44,127 nucleotides of DNA, taken from positions 1 through 44,127 of the forward strand of contig DAIDMR010000329.1 in the NCBI GenBank assembly GCA_027448865.1. Reading direction: 5' to 3'. The position numbers and the translations under genes are program-made. Below are positions 9,843 through 19,539 of the stretch, one piece after another; position 1 is the first letter of the stretch; each line of letters starts with the position of its first letter. The notes beneath the pieces were generated by a model. The model made no database searches. It saw only the letters and a list, made by a program, of their open reading frames with translations, and was not told the origin of the DNA. The DNA is from Vampirovibrio sp. Its GTDB lineage: Bacteria; Cyanobacteriota; Vampirovibrionia; Vampirovibrionales; Vampirovibrionaceae.

Positions 9843-10625
9843 CTAACGCTGGATAATGAAATCCTGAAAATTCACTCGTAAAATTTGATAATCCGGGGCC
9901 ATAATGGCATTGAGCTGTTCCTTGATTTCATCTTTCAGGGCCTCCTGACCTTCCAGAGTGGCCAGCAACGTGGCGTTGCGTTTCATTAAAGACCCATTGA
10001 CCACGTCCCGAATGGTGGGTACGTACTTGGACATATTTTTCTTGAACACGTCCTCACAACTGGGCCCAGCTTCACCCCCGCTAGCCAGCAGGGTTCTATC
10101 CACCGGCGCCGCAGCACCTACGATTTTGCCCTCACCCAGCGTTCCATCGTTAAGCGGGATGGCCTCGGCATGATGCTCAATGTAGCAATTCTGGGCGTCG
10201 GGAACTTTAACGCTCAAGGCCATTTTGGCCCGTAAATACTGGCTACCCGGTAAGCTCGGATCGGGCTTTAAATTCACCATGAACTCATCCAGTTCCAGGT
10301 TCATGCCCACCTGACTACCGGGCGTTTCCGTGGAAGCGCCATCGTGACCAGCGGGGGCCTCCCCTTCGGCCCCTCCGCCGCCTGCAGCATGGGCCAGTTT
10401 TCCAATTTCGGGCACCACAAACATGGTGGTCATCAGATAGGAGGAACCAACGGAGCCGCCAATGGTGGCCACCAGAATAACCACCACCATAATGATGAAC
10501 TTCAGATCAAGGCCACCGCCGCCACCACCCGAACTACCTTCAGCAGCCGGAGCCGCCGGGGCCGCTGCGCCACCTTCGCCTTCCACTTTGGGTTTTAAAT
10601 CCTTCGGCTTGGTCGGTCTAGCCAT
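9843..10625 (-). CDS. fliL: Flagellar basal body-associated protein FliL
   Basis: N-terminal TM helix, MNLELDEFMVNLKPD..YLRAKMALSV and C-terminal ILRVNFQDFIIQR; position in flagellar cluster. Confidence 0.85.
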   Translation of the reverse strand: MARPTKPKDLKPKVEGEGGAAAPAAPAAEGSSGGGGGGLDLKFIIMVVVILVATIGGSVGSSYLMTTMFVVPEIGKLAHAAGGGGAEGEAPAGHDGASTETPGSQVGMNLELDEFMVNLKPDPSLPGSQYLRAKMALSVKVPDAQNCYIEHHAEAIPLNDGTLGEGKIVGAAAPVDRTLLASGGEAGPSCEDVFKKNMSKYVPTIRDVVNGSLMKRNATLLATLEGQEALKDEIKEQLNAIMAPDYQILRVNFQDFIIQR

Positions 10626-10631
10626 TGAAAT

Positions 10632-11477
10632 TCAATCCTCTCGACTTGGGGAAATGCCGCCAGCGCCTGATAAATCCTCAGTGGCGGCAGGGGGTTCTTG
10701 AAGGGCCATCGTCTCATTCAATACCACTATATCCACTCGGCGGTTTTTCTGTTTCCCTTCAATGGATGAATTCTGGGCCACTGGTTTGAACTCCCCGTAG
10801 CCGGTCGCGGACAGTTGCTCCGGTCGATAATGCTTGCCCTCGATCAGGTAGCGCACGATATTGGTGGCCCGAGCCGTGGATAATTCCCAGTTGGAGGGGT
10901 AGCGGGATGTGGTGATGGGCGTGTTATCGCTGTGGCCTTCTACTCTGATTAACCGAGCCTGAGCGCCCAGTGTTTTTTTGAGTTGACTGATCAATTGCTT
11001 TAACGTGTTGCGAGCCTTCGGCGATAACTCGGCACTGCCCGGGGCAAACAAAATGTTGTCTTTCAGTGAAATAACCACACCGCGTTCCTGCTGACGAATT
11101 TCCACACCTTGCATTTTTAGGCGCTGCCTGAGTTGAGCCGACAGCGAATCCGATCCGGTCTTTTGGGCGTTCGGCAGCTTTTGGGGAGACTTTAATTTGG
11201 CCTGAGTGGCGACCGCTTGAGCGGCAGGCTTTGAGGCTGGCTGCGGCTTCAGTGGCTCTGGCTGGGCGGCAGTGACCAACACCAGAAACAAGCCTAATAA
11301 CAGCGTCAGCAAATCGGCATAGGGTACCATCCACCGATTGTGGCCGGTATGCACGTTCGATTCCATCTCCCGTTCCAGTGTCTCCAGCTTTCGGAACAAG
11401 GCCCTCACCGGAACAGCCTGAGCAGTGGATACGGCGGAAGAATCCGCGTGGTTGCGCCGATTACCAATGTGCGTCAT
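10632..11477 (-). CDS. motB: Flagellar motor protein MotB (OmpA/MotB C-terminal domain)
   Basis: RWMVPYADLLTLLLGLFLVLVTAA plug/TM region and OmpA-like VEGHSDNTPITTSRYPSNWELSTARATNIVRYL. Confidence 0.93.
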   Translation of the reverse strand: MTHIGNRRNHADSSAVSTAQAVPVRALFRKLETLEREMESNVHTGHNRWMVPYADLLTLLLGLFLVLVTAAQPEPLKPQPASKPAAQAVATQAKLKSPQKLPNAQKTGSDSLSAQLRQRLKMQGVEIRQQERGVVISLKDNILFAPGSAELSPKARNTLKQLISQLKKTLGAQARLIRVEGHSDNTPITTSRYPSNWELSTARATNIVRYLIEGKHYRPEQLSATGYGEFKPVAQNSSIEGKQKNRRVDIVVLNETMALQEPPAATEDLSGAGGISPSRED

Positions 11478-11493
11478 GCCACTGCCTGCCCCT

Positions 11494-12375
11494 TCATTCC
11501 ATCATGTCCACACTGGCGCCCACTTGCAGAAAATCATCCCGCAAGACGGCCTGTGGCGGCAATGCGGTAGCGTACCCATCCGGTCTGTCGGCGTAGGACT
11601 TTCGCCCCGCGCGAGGTACGGTCAGGGTATCTGAACCCGAGATAAAGGCGTTCAATCGCTCTTCGATAATCATGGGATGCTCACCGGCCCGAATGCACAG
11701 GATGGCCTCCAGCAGCAAAGTCAGCATAAACCATTCATCCCGGGCCCGTTGCCGCAATTTACCGGCAATGGGCAGTAAAAACAGGTTGGACAGGGCCACT
11801 CCGTACAGGGTCGCGCTGAAAGCGCTGGCCACCCCCTGACCCAAAATGGCAGGCTGATGGGACGCTTGCACAATGTGGATCAGGCCAATCACCGCCCCGA
11901 TAATCCCCATGGTAGGGGCAAAGCCGCCAGCAGTTTCGTAAACGCGGGCGCAATCCTGACTCTCCCGATAGCAGACCTCAATCTCGGTGGATAAACTGTC
12001 CCGGATAAACTGCTCCGATCGGTTGTCCAGCACCAGTTGCAAGCCCTTGCGCAGAAAGGGAATTTCAATGCTGTCAATAATGGGCTGCAGGGCCAAAATA
12101 CCCTCATCCCGAACAAAGCCCACCACCTCCAGAACATACTGAATGGTCTTGCGGGTTTCCAGATGACTTTCCGCACTGCCGCCCCGCAAGGCCTGCAGCG
12201 CCCGCTTCAGCGTGGGTACATGGAAACTGACCAGCGTGGCGGTCAAGGTGCCCCCAAACACCACCAGCAAGGCTTCCGCATTCAACAGGGTATTCAGCGG
12301 GACATGCCCCAGAACCAAAGCGGCCCCTAAAATCAGGAGCCCCAGGATTAAACCGGCCAGGGTCGTAAAATCCAT
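11494..12375 (-). CDS. motA: Flagellar motor protein MotA
   Basis: MDFTTLAGLILGLLILGAALVLG..., four-TM layout, GGFAPTMGIIGAVIGLIHIV. Confidence 0.94.
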   Translation of the reverse strand: MDFTTLAGLILGLLILGAALVLGHVPLNTLLNAEALLVVFGGTLTATLVSFHVPTLKRALQALRGGSAESHLETRKTIQYVLEVVGFVRDEGILALQPIIDSIEIPFLRKGLQLVLDNRSEQFIRDSLSTEIEVCYRESQDCARVYETAGGFAPTMGIIGAVIGLIHIVQASHQPAILGQGVASAFSATLYGVALSNLFLLPIAGKLRQRARDEWFMLTLLLEAILCIRAGEHPMIIEERLNAFISGSDTLTVPRAGRKSYADRPDGYATALPPQAVLRDDFLQVGASVDMME

Positions 12376-12751
12376 GCGCAACACACCTTCGCTTTCCACA
12401 GAGGATGAACCACTCTCAGCCTAAAAGATTAACCCGGCGCTTTCCTCCTCCGAACAGGGGATCAGCGTTTCGCAAAAGCCGAAATGGAAGCGGCCATTTC
12501 GCCAACCGCGAAATTCTGCTGTTTTACAGTTTGAGACCCCTCAGTGTTGCCTGTTTGTGTTTTAACGTATAATGATGCTTGCGGTGGTTCGCTTCGTGAG
12601 GGTACATTTCATTCCGGGTCAAACAGCAACCCGACAAGCCATTCAATAAGAGGTCACACCACCTGCCAGCATCACGGCGTTTTAAAAGACGTTTTAAAAA
12701 GCATCAAAACCAGTCAACACCTAGTATAAGAGTGATTCGGGGTACTTGCAT

Positions 12752-13972
12752 ATGAATTTTGAATTGACCGAAGAGCAACGGCAAATTTGGCAATGGGCCA
12801 AGGAATTCGCGGATCAGGAAATTGCCCCGGTTGCCGCCATTAACGATCAGGATTCCAAATTTGATTTTGACCTGCTGAAAAAAATCGCCGATCAGGGCTT
12901 TTTCGGGGCCATTTTGCCGGAGGAATACGGCGGACAAGGCATCGACCATATTTCCTACGCCCTGATGACCGAGGAAATCGCCCGGGTCTGCTCCTCCACC
13001 CGCACACTGTTTTCAGTGCAAATTTCACTGGTGGAAAAGCCCATTTGGTACTTCGGCACCGAGGAACAAAAAAAGAACTACCTGCCCCGCCTGGCCACCG
13101 GTGAAATCATCGGTTGCTTTGGCCTGACCGAACCCAACGCCGGAAGCGACGCCGGGAATCAGCAAACCATGGCCACCCCGGATGGGGATTATTACGTGTT
13201 GAACGGTCAAAAAACATGGATCTCCAACGGCTGTATCTCGCAATTAGCGCTGATTATCGCCCAGACCGACAAATCGAAGGGGCATAAAGGCATGTGCGCC
13301 TTTTTGGTGGAAACCGACACCCCCGGCTTCAGCACCCGGGAAATCAAGCCCAAGCTGGGCTTGCGGGCTTCCATTACCTCCGAACTGTTTTTGGACAACG
13401 TGCGGGTACATAAATCCCAAATGCTGGGCCATCCGGGTGAAGGCTTTAAAGTGGCCATGTACTGCCTGGATCAGGGGCGCTTCAGCGTAGCCGCCGGTTC
13501 GGTGGGCGTCAGTCAGGCCTGCATTGATATTTCCACCCGGTACGCTATGGAACGGGAAGCCTTTGGCCAGAAAATCGGTGAGTTCCAGATGCTGCAACAA
13601 CTGATTGCCGATATGGCCGCCGACTGCGAAGCAGGTCGCTTTTTGGTGCTACACGCCGCCGACCTGAAGGACAAGGGCGTACGCAACACCCGGGAAACCT
13701 CCATGGCCAAACTCTTCTGCGCAGAGGCGGCCATTCGGGCCTCCAACAGCGCCGTGCAAATTTTTGGGGGTTACGGCTTCTCGGAGGAATACCCGGCGGC
13801 CCGCTACTACCGGGATGCCCGTGTCCTCAACCTCTACGAGGGCACCAGCCAGATCCATCGCCTGATTATCGCCCAGGATGAATTGGGGATTCGTCCGGCC
13901 AATGGCCCCGGCAGCCCTATGACCCCGCTGGACAGGCTCTCTCCTCGCAAGCCTTTGCCGCCCCGGACTTAA
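12752..13972 (+). CDS. Acyl-CoA dehydrogenase
   Basis: MNFELTEEQRQIW..., GCFGLTEPNAGSDAGN, FGGYGFSEEYPAARYYRDARVLNLYEGTSQIHRLIIAQ. Confidence 0.96.
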   Translation: MNFELTEEQRQIWQWAKEFADQEIAPVAAINDQDSKFDFDLLKKIADQGFFGAILPEEYGGQGIDHISYALMTEEIARVCSSTRTLFSVQISLVEKPIWYFGTEEQKKNYLPRLATGEIIGCFGLTEPNAGSDAGNQQTMATPDGDYYVLNGQKTWISNGCISQLALIIAQTDKSKGHKGMCAFLVETDTPGFSTREIKPKLGLRASITSELFLDNVRVHKSQMLGHPGEGFKVAMYCLDQGRFSVAAGSVGVSQACIDISTRYAMEREAFGQKIGEFQMLQQLIADMAADCEAGRFLVLHAADLKDKGVRNTRETSMAKLFCAEAAIRASNSAVQIFGGYGFSEEYPAARYYRDARVLNLYEGTSQIHRLIIAQDELGIRPANGPGSPMTPLDRLSPRKPLPPRT

Positions 13973-14071
13973 AACCCGGATTTAAAACAGAATAAAGCTG
14001 CCTTCACAGTCCACTATCCATTAAGCCACTGTCCATTAAGGAAATGAAACCGAAGGAAAACACAGCGATTC

Positions 14072-14124
14072 CAAGCCATTTTCAGCTATGATAATCACAG
14101 ATTCAAGCTGAAAAAATCGGCTTG
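14072..14124. promoter_or_regulatory. Long interrupted inverted repeat upstream of proline dehydrogenase
   Basis: CAAGCC..TTTTCAGCT (14072-14087) pairs with AGCTGAAAA..GGCTTG (14106-14124); loop contains TATGATAAT (-10 like). Confidence 0.5.
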
Positions 14125-14138
14125 AGATGAGGGCCTTC

Positions 14139-15047
14139 ATGCGGATTCTGGATCAACTCATCGTCCTGACCTTGCCCTTTGCCCCCAAGGCATTGGTCAA
14201 AAAATTCGCATGGCGTTATGTGGCCGGGGAAACCCTGGAGGAAATGCTGGAGACGGTTCGCCGGCTGAACGCCCAGGGGGCCATGGCCACCGTGGATGTG
14301 TTGGGCGAATTCATTCACGCGCCGCAAGAGGCCCATCAGGCCGCTGCCCTTTATAAAACGGTGCTGGAGGCCATCGCCAGAGAGCGACTGGACGCCAATA
14401 TTTCGGTAAAGCTCAGCCAGATGGGCTTGTTGCTGGATAAAACCCTGTGCTATGAGATTATGCACGATTTGGTAGCCACAGCGGCCAAGGCCCGCATTTT
14501 TGTGCGCATCGACATGGAAGATTCGGCCTGCACCGGCGACACCATTGCCCTGTATTTAAAGTTGCGCAAGCAGTTCGATAACGTGGGCATTGTGCTGCAA
14601 GCCTACCTGCGCCGCACCGTGGGCGATGCCCGACAGATTATGAAAGACTTGAGCAAGATTAACAGCATCGCCAATTTTCGGCTGTGCAAGGGCATTTACC
14701 GGGAGCCCCGCACCCTGGCCTGGCCCAATCACACCCTCATCAACAAAAATTACACCCTTATTCTGGAAGAAATGTTCAAGCAGCAAGCCTATGTGGGAAT
14801 CGCCACCCATAACGAGGAACTGGTTTGGGAGGCCCTGCGCCTGATTGATCAGTATCGGTTAAAGCCTCACGAGTATGAATTTCAGATGCTGTTGGGCGTT
14901 GACCCGGAATTGCGGCAAATTCTGCTGAACGCCGGACACCGGGTGCGGGTTTACGTGCCCTTTGGTCAGGACTGGTTTGCCTACTGCACCCGCCGCCTCA
15001 AAGAGAACCCCTCCATTGCCGGGCATCTGCTGAAAAATTTATGGTGA
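14139..15047 (+). CDS. Proline dehydrogenase
   Basis: ORF 14127..15047; FVRIDMEDSACTGDTIALY, GIVLQAYLRRT, RLCKGIYREP, GIATHNEEL, YEFQMLLGV. ATG 14139 has SD-like GAGGG upstream. Confidence 0.92.
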   Translation: MRILDQLIVLTLPFAPKALVKKFAWRYVAGETLEEMLETVRRLNAQGAMATVDVLGEFIHAPQEAHQAAALYKTVLEAIARERLDANISVKLSQMGLLLDKTLCYEIMHDLVATAAKARIFVRIDMEDSACTGDTIALYLKLRKQFDNVGIVLQAYLRRTVGDARQIMKDLSKINSIANFRLCKGIYREPRTLAWPNHTLINKNYTLILEEMFKQQAYVGIATHNEELVWEALRLIDQYRLKPHEYEFQMLLGVDPELRQILLNAGHRVRVYVPFGQDWFAYCTRRLKENPSIAGHLLKNLW

Positions 15048-15190
15048 GGCAGACCCGTCGCAACCCGTTTATAAAGCTGCGTGCAGCTCGAACACACAAT
15101 AGAACTATTTCTGGCAGCACTGCCAAACATCCATTTATAACTCGCTGTACTCAAACAGTTATAAACGGGTTGCGACGGGTCTGCCTCACC
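15043..15190. repeat. Palindrome-closed ~148-nt repeat element, copy A
   Basis: Perfect 32-bp inverted repeat ends (15043-15074 vs 15159-15190) around a core homologous to copy B at ~33052-33200; left arm contains the proline dehydrogenase stop codon. Confidence 0.9.
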
Positions 15191-15243
15191 GATTGACAAT
15201 TAACCAATTAATGATGAGATAGACGTCGGTAACGCATGCACCG

Positions 15244-16905
15244 TTATGGCAAACGGCGAAAGCGTTTCAGCAGGCGTCCGCCAATGCGTTCCTGCAGATA
15301 CTGGGCCTCACTGACCTTCAATTGCAAGGTCACCAGCACGTACACCCCAATGCCAACAGCGGCAGCCAGGGCAATCCGCCCGTATTCCCACAAGGCAGGC
15401 GCCACCGGTAACCCTTGGGTCAAGGGCGTTAATTGCAACAGCCACTGAGTGCCGAAGCAAGTCACCATCATGAGTACACCCGCCATGGCCAACTTGCCAA
15501 AGGGCAGCACCATTTCCGCAAAGCCCAAATCAGGGATGTGTTTTTTAGAGAGAATGCCCAGCAAGGTCATGTTGATAAAGGTCACCAGCGTAATGGCCGC
15601 GGTAATGCCCCCCACGCCCAAGTGCAGTTGCGTCACCAGCAACCAGTTAAGAACCGCTTTGACCCCAATGGCCAATAAGCCCACCATCAACGGGGTGCGG
15701 GAGTCCTGAAAGGCATAAAACACACGGGTAATGGAATCTCTGGCAAAGTAGGGAATAATTTGCAAAGCCTGATAAACCAAGGCCAGCGACACCAGCTCGG
15801 TGGCCTTGGCATCGAACTTGCCGTGCTGGAAAATCAGCCGGATGAGTGGTTCCGTGTACATCATCATCAAAATCAGCAGAGGAATGCTGATCAGCCACAG
15901 GGAAATCACCCCGGTTTTAAAGGTGCGCTTGATCTCTTCAAAGTTGCCATCCGCGGCAGCCCGGCTGAACCGGGGGAAAATAGGAACCAGCAAAGCGGTT
16001 TGCAGCACACCCAGTGGCAACTGCACCAGGCGATTGGACAGCGTGACCGCCGACCAGCCCCCTGCTCCCAGCGAAGCGGCAAAGAACATATCCACATAGG
16101 TCACCAGTTGCCCAATGGTGGTACCCACGGTGGCCGGAAACAACAATTCACCGGCCTGACGAATTTCCGGCGCTTTCCAGTCCAAAGCGGGCTTTAAGGT
16201 AAACTTCTGGCGGAAAAATTCCGGCAACTGCATCACCACCTGCAAAATGCCACCGGCCAACGTCGACCAGGCCAGCACCATGCCCGTGGTGTCGCCGGGC
16301 ACCAGCCACAGCCCCAGCAGGATCGTGACACTCATAGCCACCGGCGATAAGGAGGGCCACACAAAGCAATTGTAGATATTGGATAGCCCGTACAAAATGC
16401 CCACCACCCCACCGGCCAAAATACAGGGACTCATCACTTGCAGTTGGGCAGCGGCGGAATCAATCAGGGAGGGGGCCGCCCCGTGCAAAATCAGCCCCAT
16501 GATGGGACGGGCCAGCAAAAAGGTCAGAACCGACAAGACGGTAAAGACAATGCCGGTCAGGGTGATAAACGTACTGGCCAAACGTCTGGCACGCTCGGAG
16601 GGGGCCTCCTGATCCTGAATCAGGCGGGAAAAAACCGCCACCGTGGCCGTGTGAAACGGCCCGCCCAGCCCACCCAGCAAAATAATGGCGAAAGAAGGCA
16701 ACTGAAAGGCGGCGTAATAAGCGTCGCTGACCAGCGAGGTGCCGTAAGCGTACATGACCGCCCAATCCCGAATAAACCCCAACAGCTTGCTAAAAATGGT
16801 GACCACGGCAATCAGCCCGGCGGCCTTTAACAGGCTGGGAGTCCGGCTGGATTTGGCTTGCGGGACGGGGGACTGATCGTCGGGGATGGGGGATTCTGCG
16901 CTCAT
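15244..16905 (-). CDS. murJ: Lipid II flippase MurJ (MviN family)
   Basis: Polytopic; SLLKAAGLIAVVTIFSKLLGFIRDWAVMYAYG, GPFHTATVAVFSRL, YVDMFFAASLGAGGWSAVTLSNRLVQLPLGVLQTALLVPIFPRFSR, ITRVFYAFQDSRTPL. Confidence 0.95.
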   Translation of the reverse strand: MSAESPIPDDQSPVPQAKSSRTPSLLKAAGLIAVVTIFSKLLGFIRDWAVMYAYGTSLVSDAYYAAFQLPSFAIILLGGLGGPFHTATVAVFSRLIQDQEAPSERARRLASTFITLTGIVFTVLSVLTFLLARPIMGLILHGAAPSLIDSAAAQLQVMSPCILAGGVVGILYGLSNIYNCFVWPSLSPVAMSVTILLGLWLVPGDTTGMVLAWSTLAGGILQVVMQLPEFFRQKFTLKPALDWKAPEIRQAGELLFPATVGTTIGQLVTYVDMFFAASLGAGGWSAVTLSNRLVQLPLGVLQTALLVPIFPRFSRAAADGNFEEIKRTFKTGVISLWLISIPLLILMMMYTEPLIRLIFQHGKFDAKATELVSLALVYQALQIIPYFARDSITRVFYAFQDSRTPLMVGLLAIGVKAVLNWLLVTQLHLGVGGITAAITLVTFINMTLLGILSKKHIPDLGFAEMVLPFGKLAMAGVLMMVTCFGTQWLLQLTPLTQGLPVAPALWEYGRIALAAAVGIGVYVLVTLQLKVSEAQYLQERIGGRLLKRFRRLP

Positions 16906-16993
16906 AGTACTGCCCATTATACGCTGAGGTCACGGATTGGGATCGGTGGCGTTTGTCAAAGGAGCCTGAAAAGAGAAGATAAGAGAAAAGAAG

Positions 16994-17728
16994 TTAATAG
17001 GGCACTAGCAAATTCAGGGCCTGCTGAATGGGCAATAAGTCCACGCCCAGTTCCGTATTGCGGAACAGATTGCCCTGCTGCAAGGCTTCCACCGAGATAC
17101 TGGGGCTGTAGGCAATCTCTCCCAGATAGGGAACGTCCGTATGGCCTCGTAGAAACAGAACATCCTGCTCCCATTCGGGCACTCGGGCCGGTTGGGTCTC
17201 CACGGCCAACCAGCCGATGGCTTTGGCATCCCGAGACCACAGATAGGACAACATGGGGGTCATGGTGCCAATGAGGTCAGGCATTTTGGCCGTCACCAAC
17301 ACCAAAGGAATCTCCAGCGCTCTGGACAAATCCACGGCGTCATTCAACGCCAGATCGACAAAGCGAATGGGTGAGGCCAAACTGCCGGGGGCCTCCAGAA
17401 TATAGGGATAGACCCGCTTGCGGCAAAGCTCCTGCAAATGCTGCCAATCTCCGGCGGTCACCTTGCGGGGAGAGGACCTGGAAAATAATTCCAACGGCTG
17501 TTTGGGCGGGCTGAGTCGATCAAAAAAGGCCTGCTCATAACCATCCCGAATGGTCACTTCCGGCTGAAAGCTGAAAGGTTTGATGGCCTGCACGGTAAAA
17601 CCCAGATCATTCAATACCCCGGCCAGCCCGGCACAAGCCACGCTTTTGCCGCATTTGGCATGGGTGCCGACCACCAGCAAGCCCCGGGCATCCAGCAGAT
17701 TTCGATCGGGTGGCTTCACCTCCCACAT
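16994..17728 (-). CDS. Dethiobiotin synthetase (BioD)-like P-loop protein
   Basis: LLVVGTHAKCGKSVACAGLAGVLNDLGFTVQAIKPF and IPLVLVTAKMPDLIGTMTPMLSYLWSRDAKAIGWL. Confidence 0.7.
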   Translation of the reverse strand: MWEVKPPDRNLLDARGLLVVGTHAKCGKSVACAGLAGVLNDLGFTVQAIKPFSFQPEVTIRDGYEQAFFDRLSPPKQPLELFSRSSPRKVTAGDWQHLQELCRKRVYPYILEAPGSLASPIRFVDLALNDAVDLSRALEIPLVLVTAKMPDLIGTMTPMLSYLWSRDAKAIGWLAVETQPARVPEWEQDVLFLRGHTDVPYLGEIAYSPSISVEALQQGNLFRNTELGVDLLPIQQALNLLVPY

Positions 17729-17732
17729 GCGC

Positions 17733-19406
17733 CTAGCCCCCCGCCTCAGGGTGATGATCCCGCCCTGACTCGGCTTTTAACTCGGCCATACGCTCCGCGT
17801 GGGCAGCCAGCTGATTCTGGATGTATTGCACCTCTTCCAGCCGATCCGGCACATGCCCGGCCAGCTTGGCATGCAACAACTGATCCAGCAACTGGCCAAT
17901 CACCTTGCCTTCGGGCACCCCCAAGCCGATTAAATCATTGCCATCCAGCTCCACCTCGGTTTTTTCCCACTTGCGCTTATATTTTACAAAGGCTTCCAGC
18001 ACGATTTTATAACGATTTCCCCCGGCCAGCGCCAATTCCAGAATACAAGCCACCACGGTAATCAAGTGCAGCCCATGGAACAGATCGTAAATGGCCCCCG
18101 GCGATGAATACTCATGCAAGGTGCTAAAGCGCTCGGGCACCCCATCCTTCAATTTGCGGAACTGCTCCACAAACTCCCGCTCGTTGCGGGTTAACCCCAA
18201 ACGGGCCAGCGTTTTCTGAAAGTCTTCCGGTTCAAAATCCCGAAACAAAAAGCACAGGTAAACATCAAACACAAAATCGGCATCCAGAAAAGGACTCAGT
18301 GGGTCCATCAATTCCGGCAAAAAAGGCCCAAGCCCGGCCAGTTTCTCAATCAATTCCGGGCTGGGAGAAAAAGTAGTTTCCATATTAAACAGTCGGTAAC
18401 ACTGGTGCTGCATAAAGTAACGCAGCCAGTTACTTTTGGCCGGTGATTCCTCCACCCGCAAAAAGCCTTTCAGCTCTTGCTTGATTCGCTCCCCGCCGCC
18501 TTTATAGCAGGCGGCCCCCACCTGCAAAAACCGCTGAAGCAAGGTGGCGGTTTCCTCAGCCAAATCAAAATCGAACCGGGCGCAAAACTTCAGGGCCCGT
18601 AAAATACGACTGGGATCCTCAAAGAAAGAGATGGGGTGCAACACCCGAATCTCCCGCACTTCAATGTCCCGCAAGCCATTGGCGAAGTCCATCACTTGCC
18701 CCAGATGATGCACGGAAAATGAGAGGGCATTCACGGTAAAGTCCCGACGAACAATATCGTTCACCAACGGGACTCCCCGGTTGACCACCACCGGCAAGGC
18801 TCCGCAGTGCGGATAGATTTCCTGCCGGGTCGAGGCCACGTCAAACATCAAATCATCTTTGTAACTGATTTTGGCCGTACCAAACTCGGGAAACTTCTCG
18901 ATGAGGGTAAAATTGCGGGAATTGGCCAGTAAAAAGTCCGCCAAAGCCAGAGCATCGCCTTCCACCGTAATGTCCACATCCCGCACGGACAGACGTTTTT
19001 CCTGATATAGCAGCAAATCCCGTGTGATGCCACCGATTACATAGGCTTTCAGGCCCATCTTCTGAATCAGGGATTGCAATTCGTACAAGGCAGCCACAAA
19101 ATACACCGGAAAAAACGCGGACAAGCGTTTGGCCAAATCCAGGGTCGCCTGCATATTGGCCCGGTTCTCGTGACACAAGGGAGAGCGCTCCGGAATGGCC
19201 ACACTGTCAACGGGTAATTCTCCCAAACCCATGGTGGCCATTTTACTGAGGTCATCGCAAAAAGCCAGCCAAATTCGCCCCTGCACGTCACTGAAGCTGA
19301 CCGCGTCGGCGTGCTGCTCCCGGGCCTGGCTCAGCGCTTCGGCAATGGGCAGGGACTGTGCCACCTCGATTCGGGCATCCTGGTTTAAATGGCGTTTATC
19401 GTTCAT
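17733..19406 (-). CDS. CCA tRNA nucleotidyltransferase / poly(A) polymerase family
   Basis: YVIGGITRDLLL, RDVDITVEGDALALADFL, RRDFTVNALSFSV, VLHPISFFEDPSRILRALKFCARFDFDL. Confidence 0.92.
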   Translation of the reverse strand: MNDKRHLNQDARIEVAQSLPIAEALSQAREQHADAVSFSDVQGRIWLAFCDDLSKMATMGLGELPVDSVAIPERSPLCHENRANMQATLDLAKRLSAFFPVYFVAALYELQSLIQKMGLKAYVIGGITRDLLLYQEKRLSVRDVDITVEGDALALADFLLANSRNFTLIEKFPEFGTAKISYKDDLMFDVASTRQEIYPHCGALPVVVNRGVPLVNDIVRRDFTVNALSFSVHHLGQVMDFANGLRDIEVREIRVLHPISFFEDPSRILRALKFCARFDFDLAEETATLLQRFLQVGAACYKGGGERIKQELKGFLRVEESPAKSNWLRYFMQHQCYRLFNMETTFSPSPELIEKLAGLGPFLPELMDPLSPFLDADFVFDVYLCFLFRDFEPEDFQKTLARLGLTRNEREFVEQFRKLKDGVPERFSTLHEYSSPGAIYDLFHGLHLITVVACILELALAGGNRYKIVLEAFVKYKRKWEKTEVELDGNDLIGLGVPEGKVIGQLLDQLLHAKLAGHVPDRLEEVQYIQNQLAAHAERMAELKAESGRDHHPEAGG

Positions 19407-19436
19407 GATTTTTCGTTCATGATTTTTGGTTCATGA
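19401..19436 (-). repeat. 14-bp tandem repeat (2 full units plus 8-nt partial) carrying three tandem start codons
   Basis: gttcatgattttt(c/g) at 19401 and 19415, gttcatga at 19429; ATGs on the minus strand at 19434, 19420 and 19406. Confidence 0.85.
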
Positions 19437-19504
19437 GTCGTTATTCAGTGGACTGACCTTTTTGGGACTGACCTTTTTCGGGTCGGTTGTCTTTGGCCTC
19501 TGTT

Positions 19505-19532
19505 TTGACAAGCATGCCAGCTGTACTATAAT
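19505..19532 (+). promoter_or_regulatory. Consensus sigma70-type promoter
   Basis: TTGACA (19505-19510), 16-bp spacer, TATAAT (19527-19532); ATG at 19540. Confidence 0.75.
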
Positions 19533-19539
19533 CCCTAGT

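Noticed and set aside
15043-15190. Hairpin element as a tRNA or classic integron attC site
   Set aside because: No tRNA T-loop or anticodon pattern. In attC the conserved boxes are at the ends and the middle varies; here the core is conserved and the arms vary, and no integrase or cassette array is seen.
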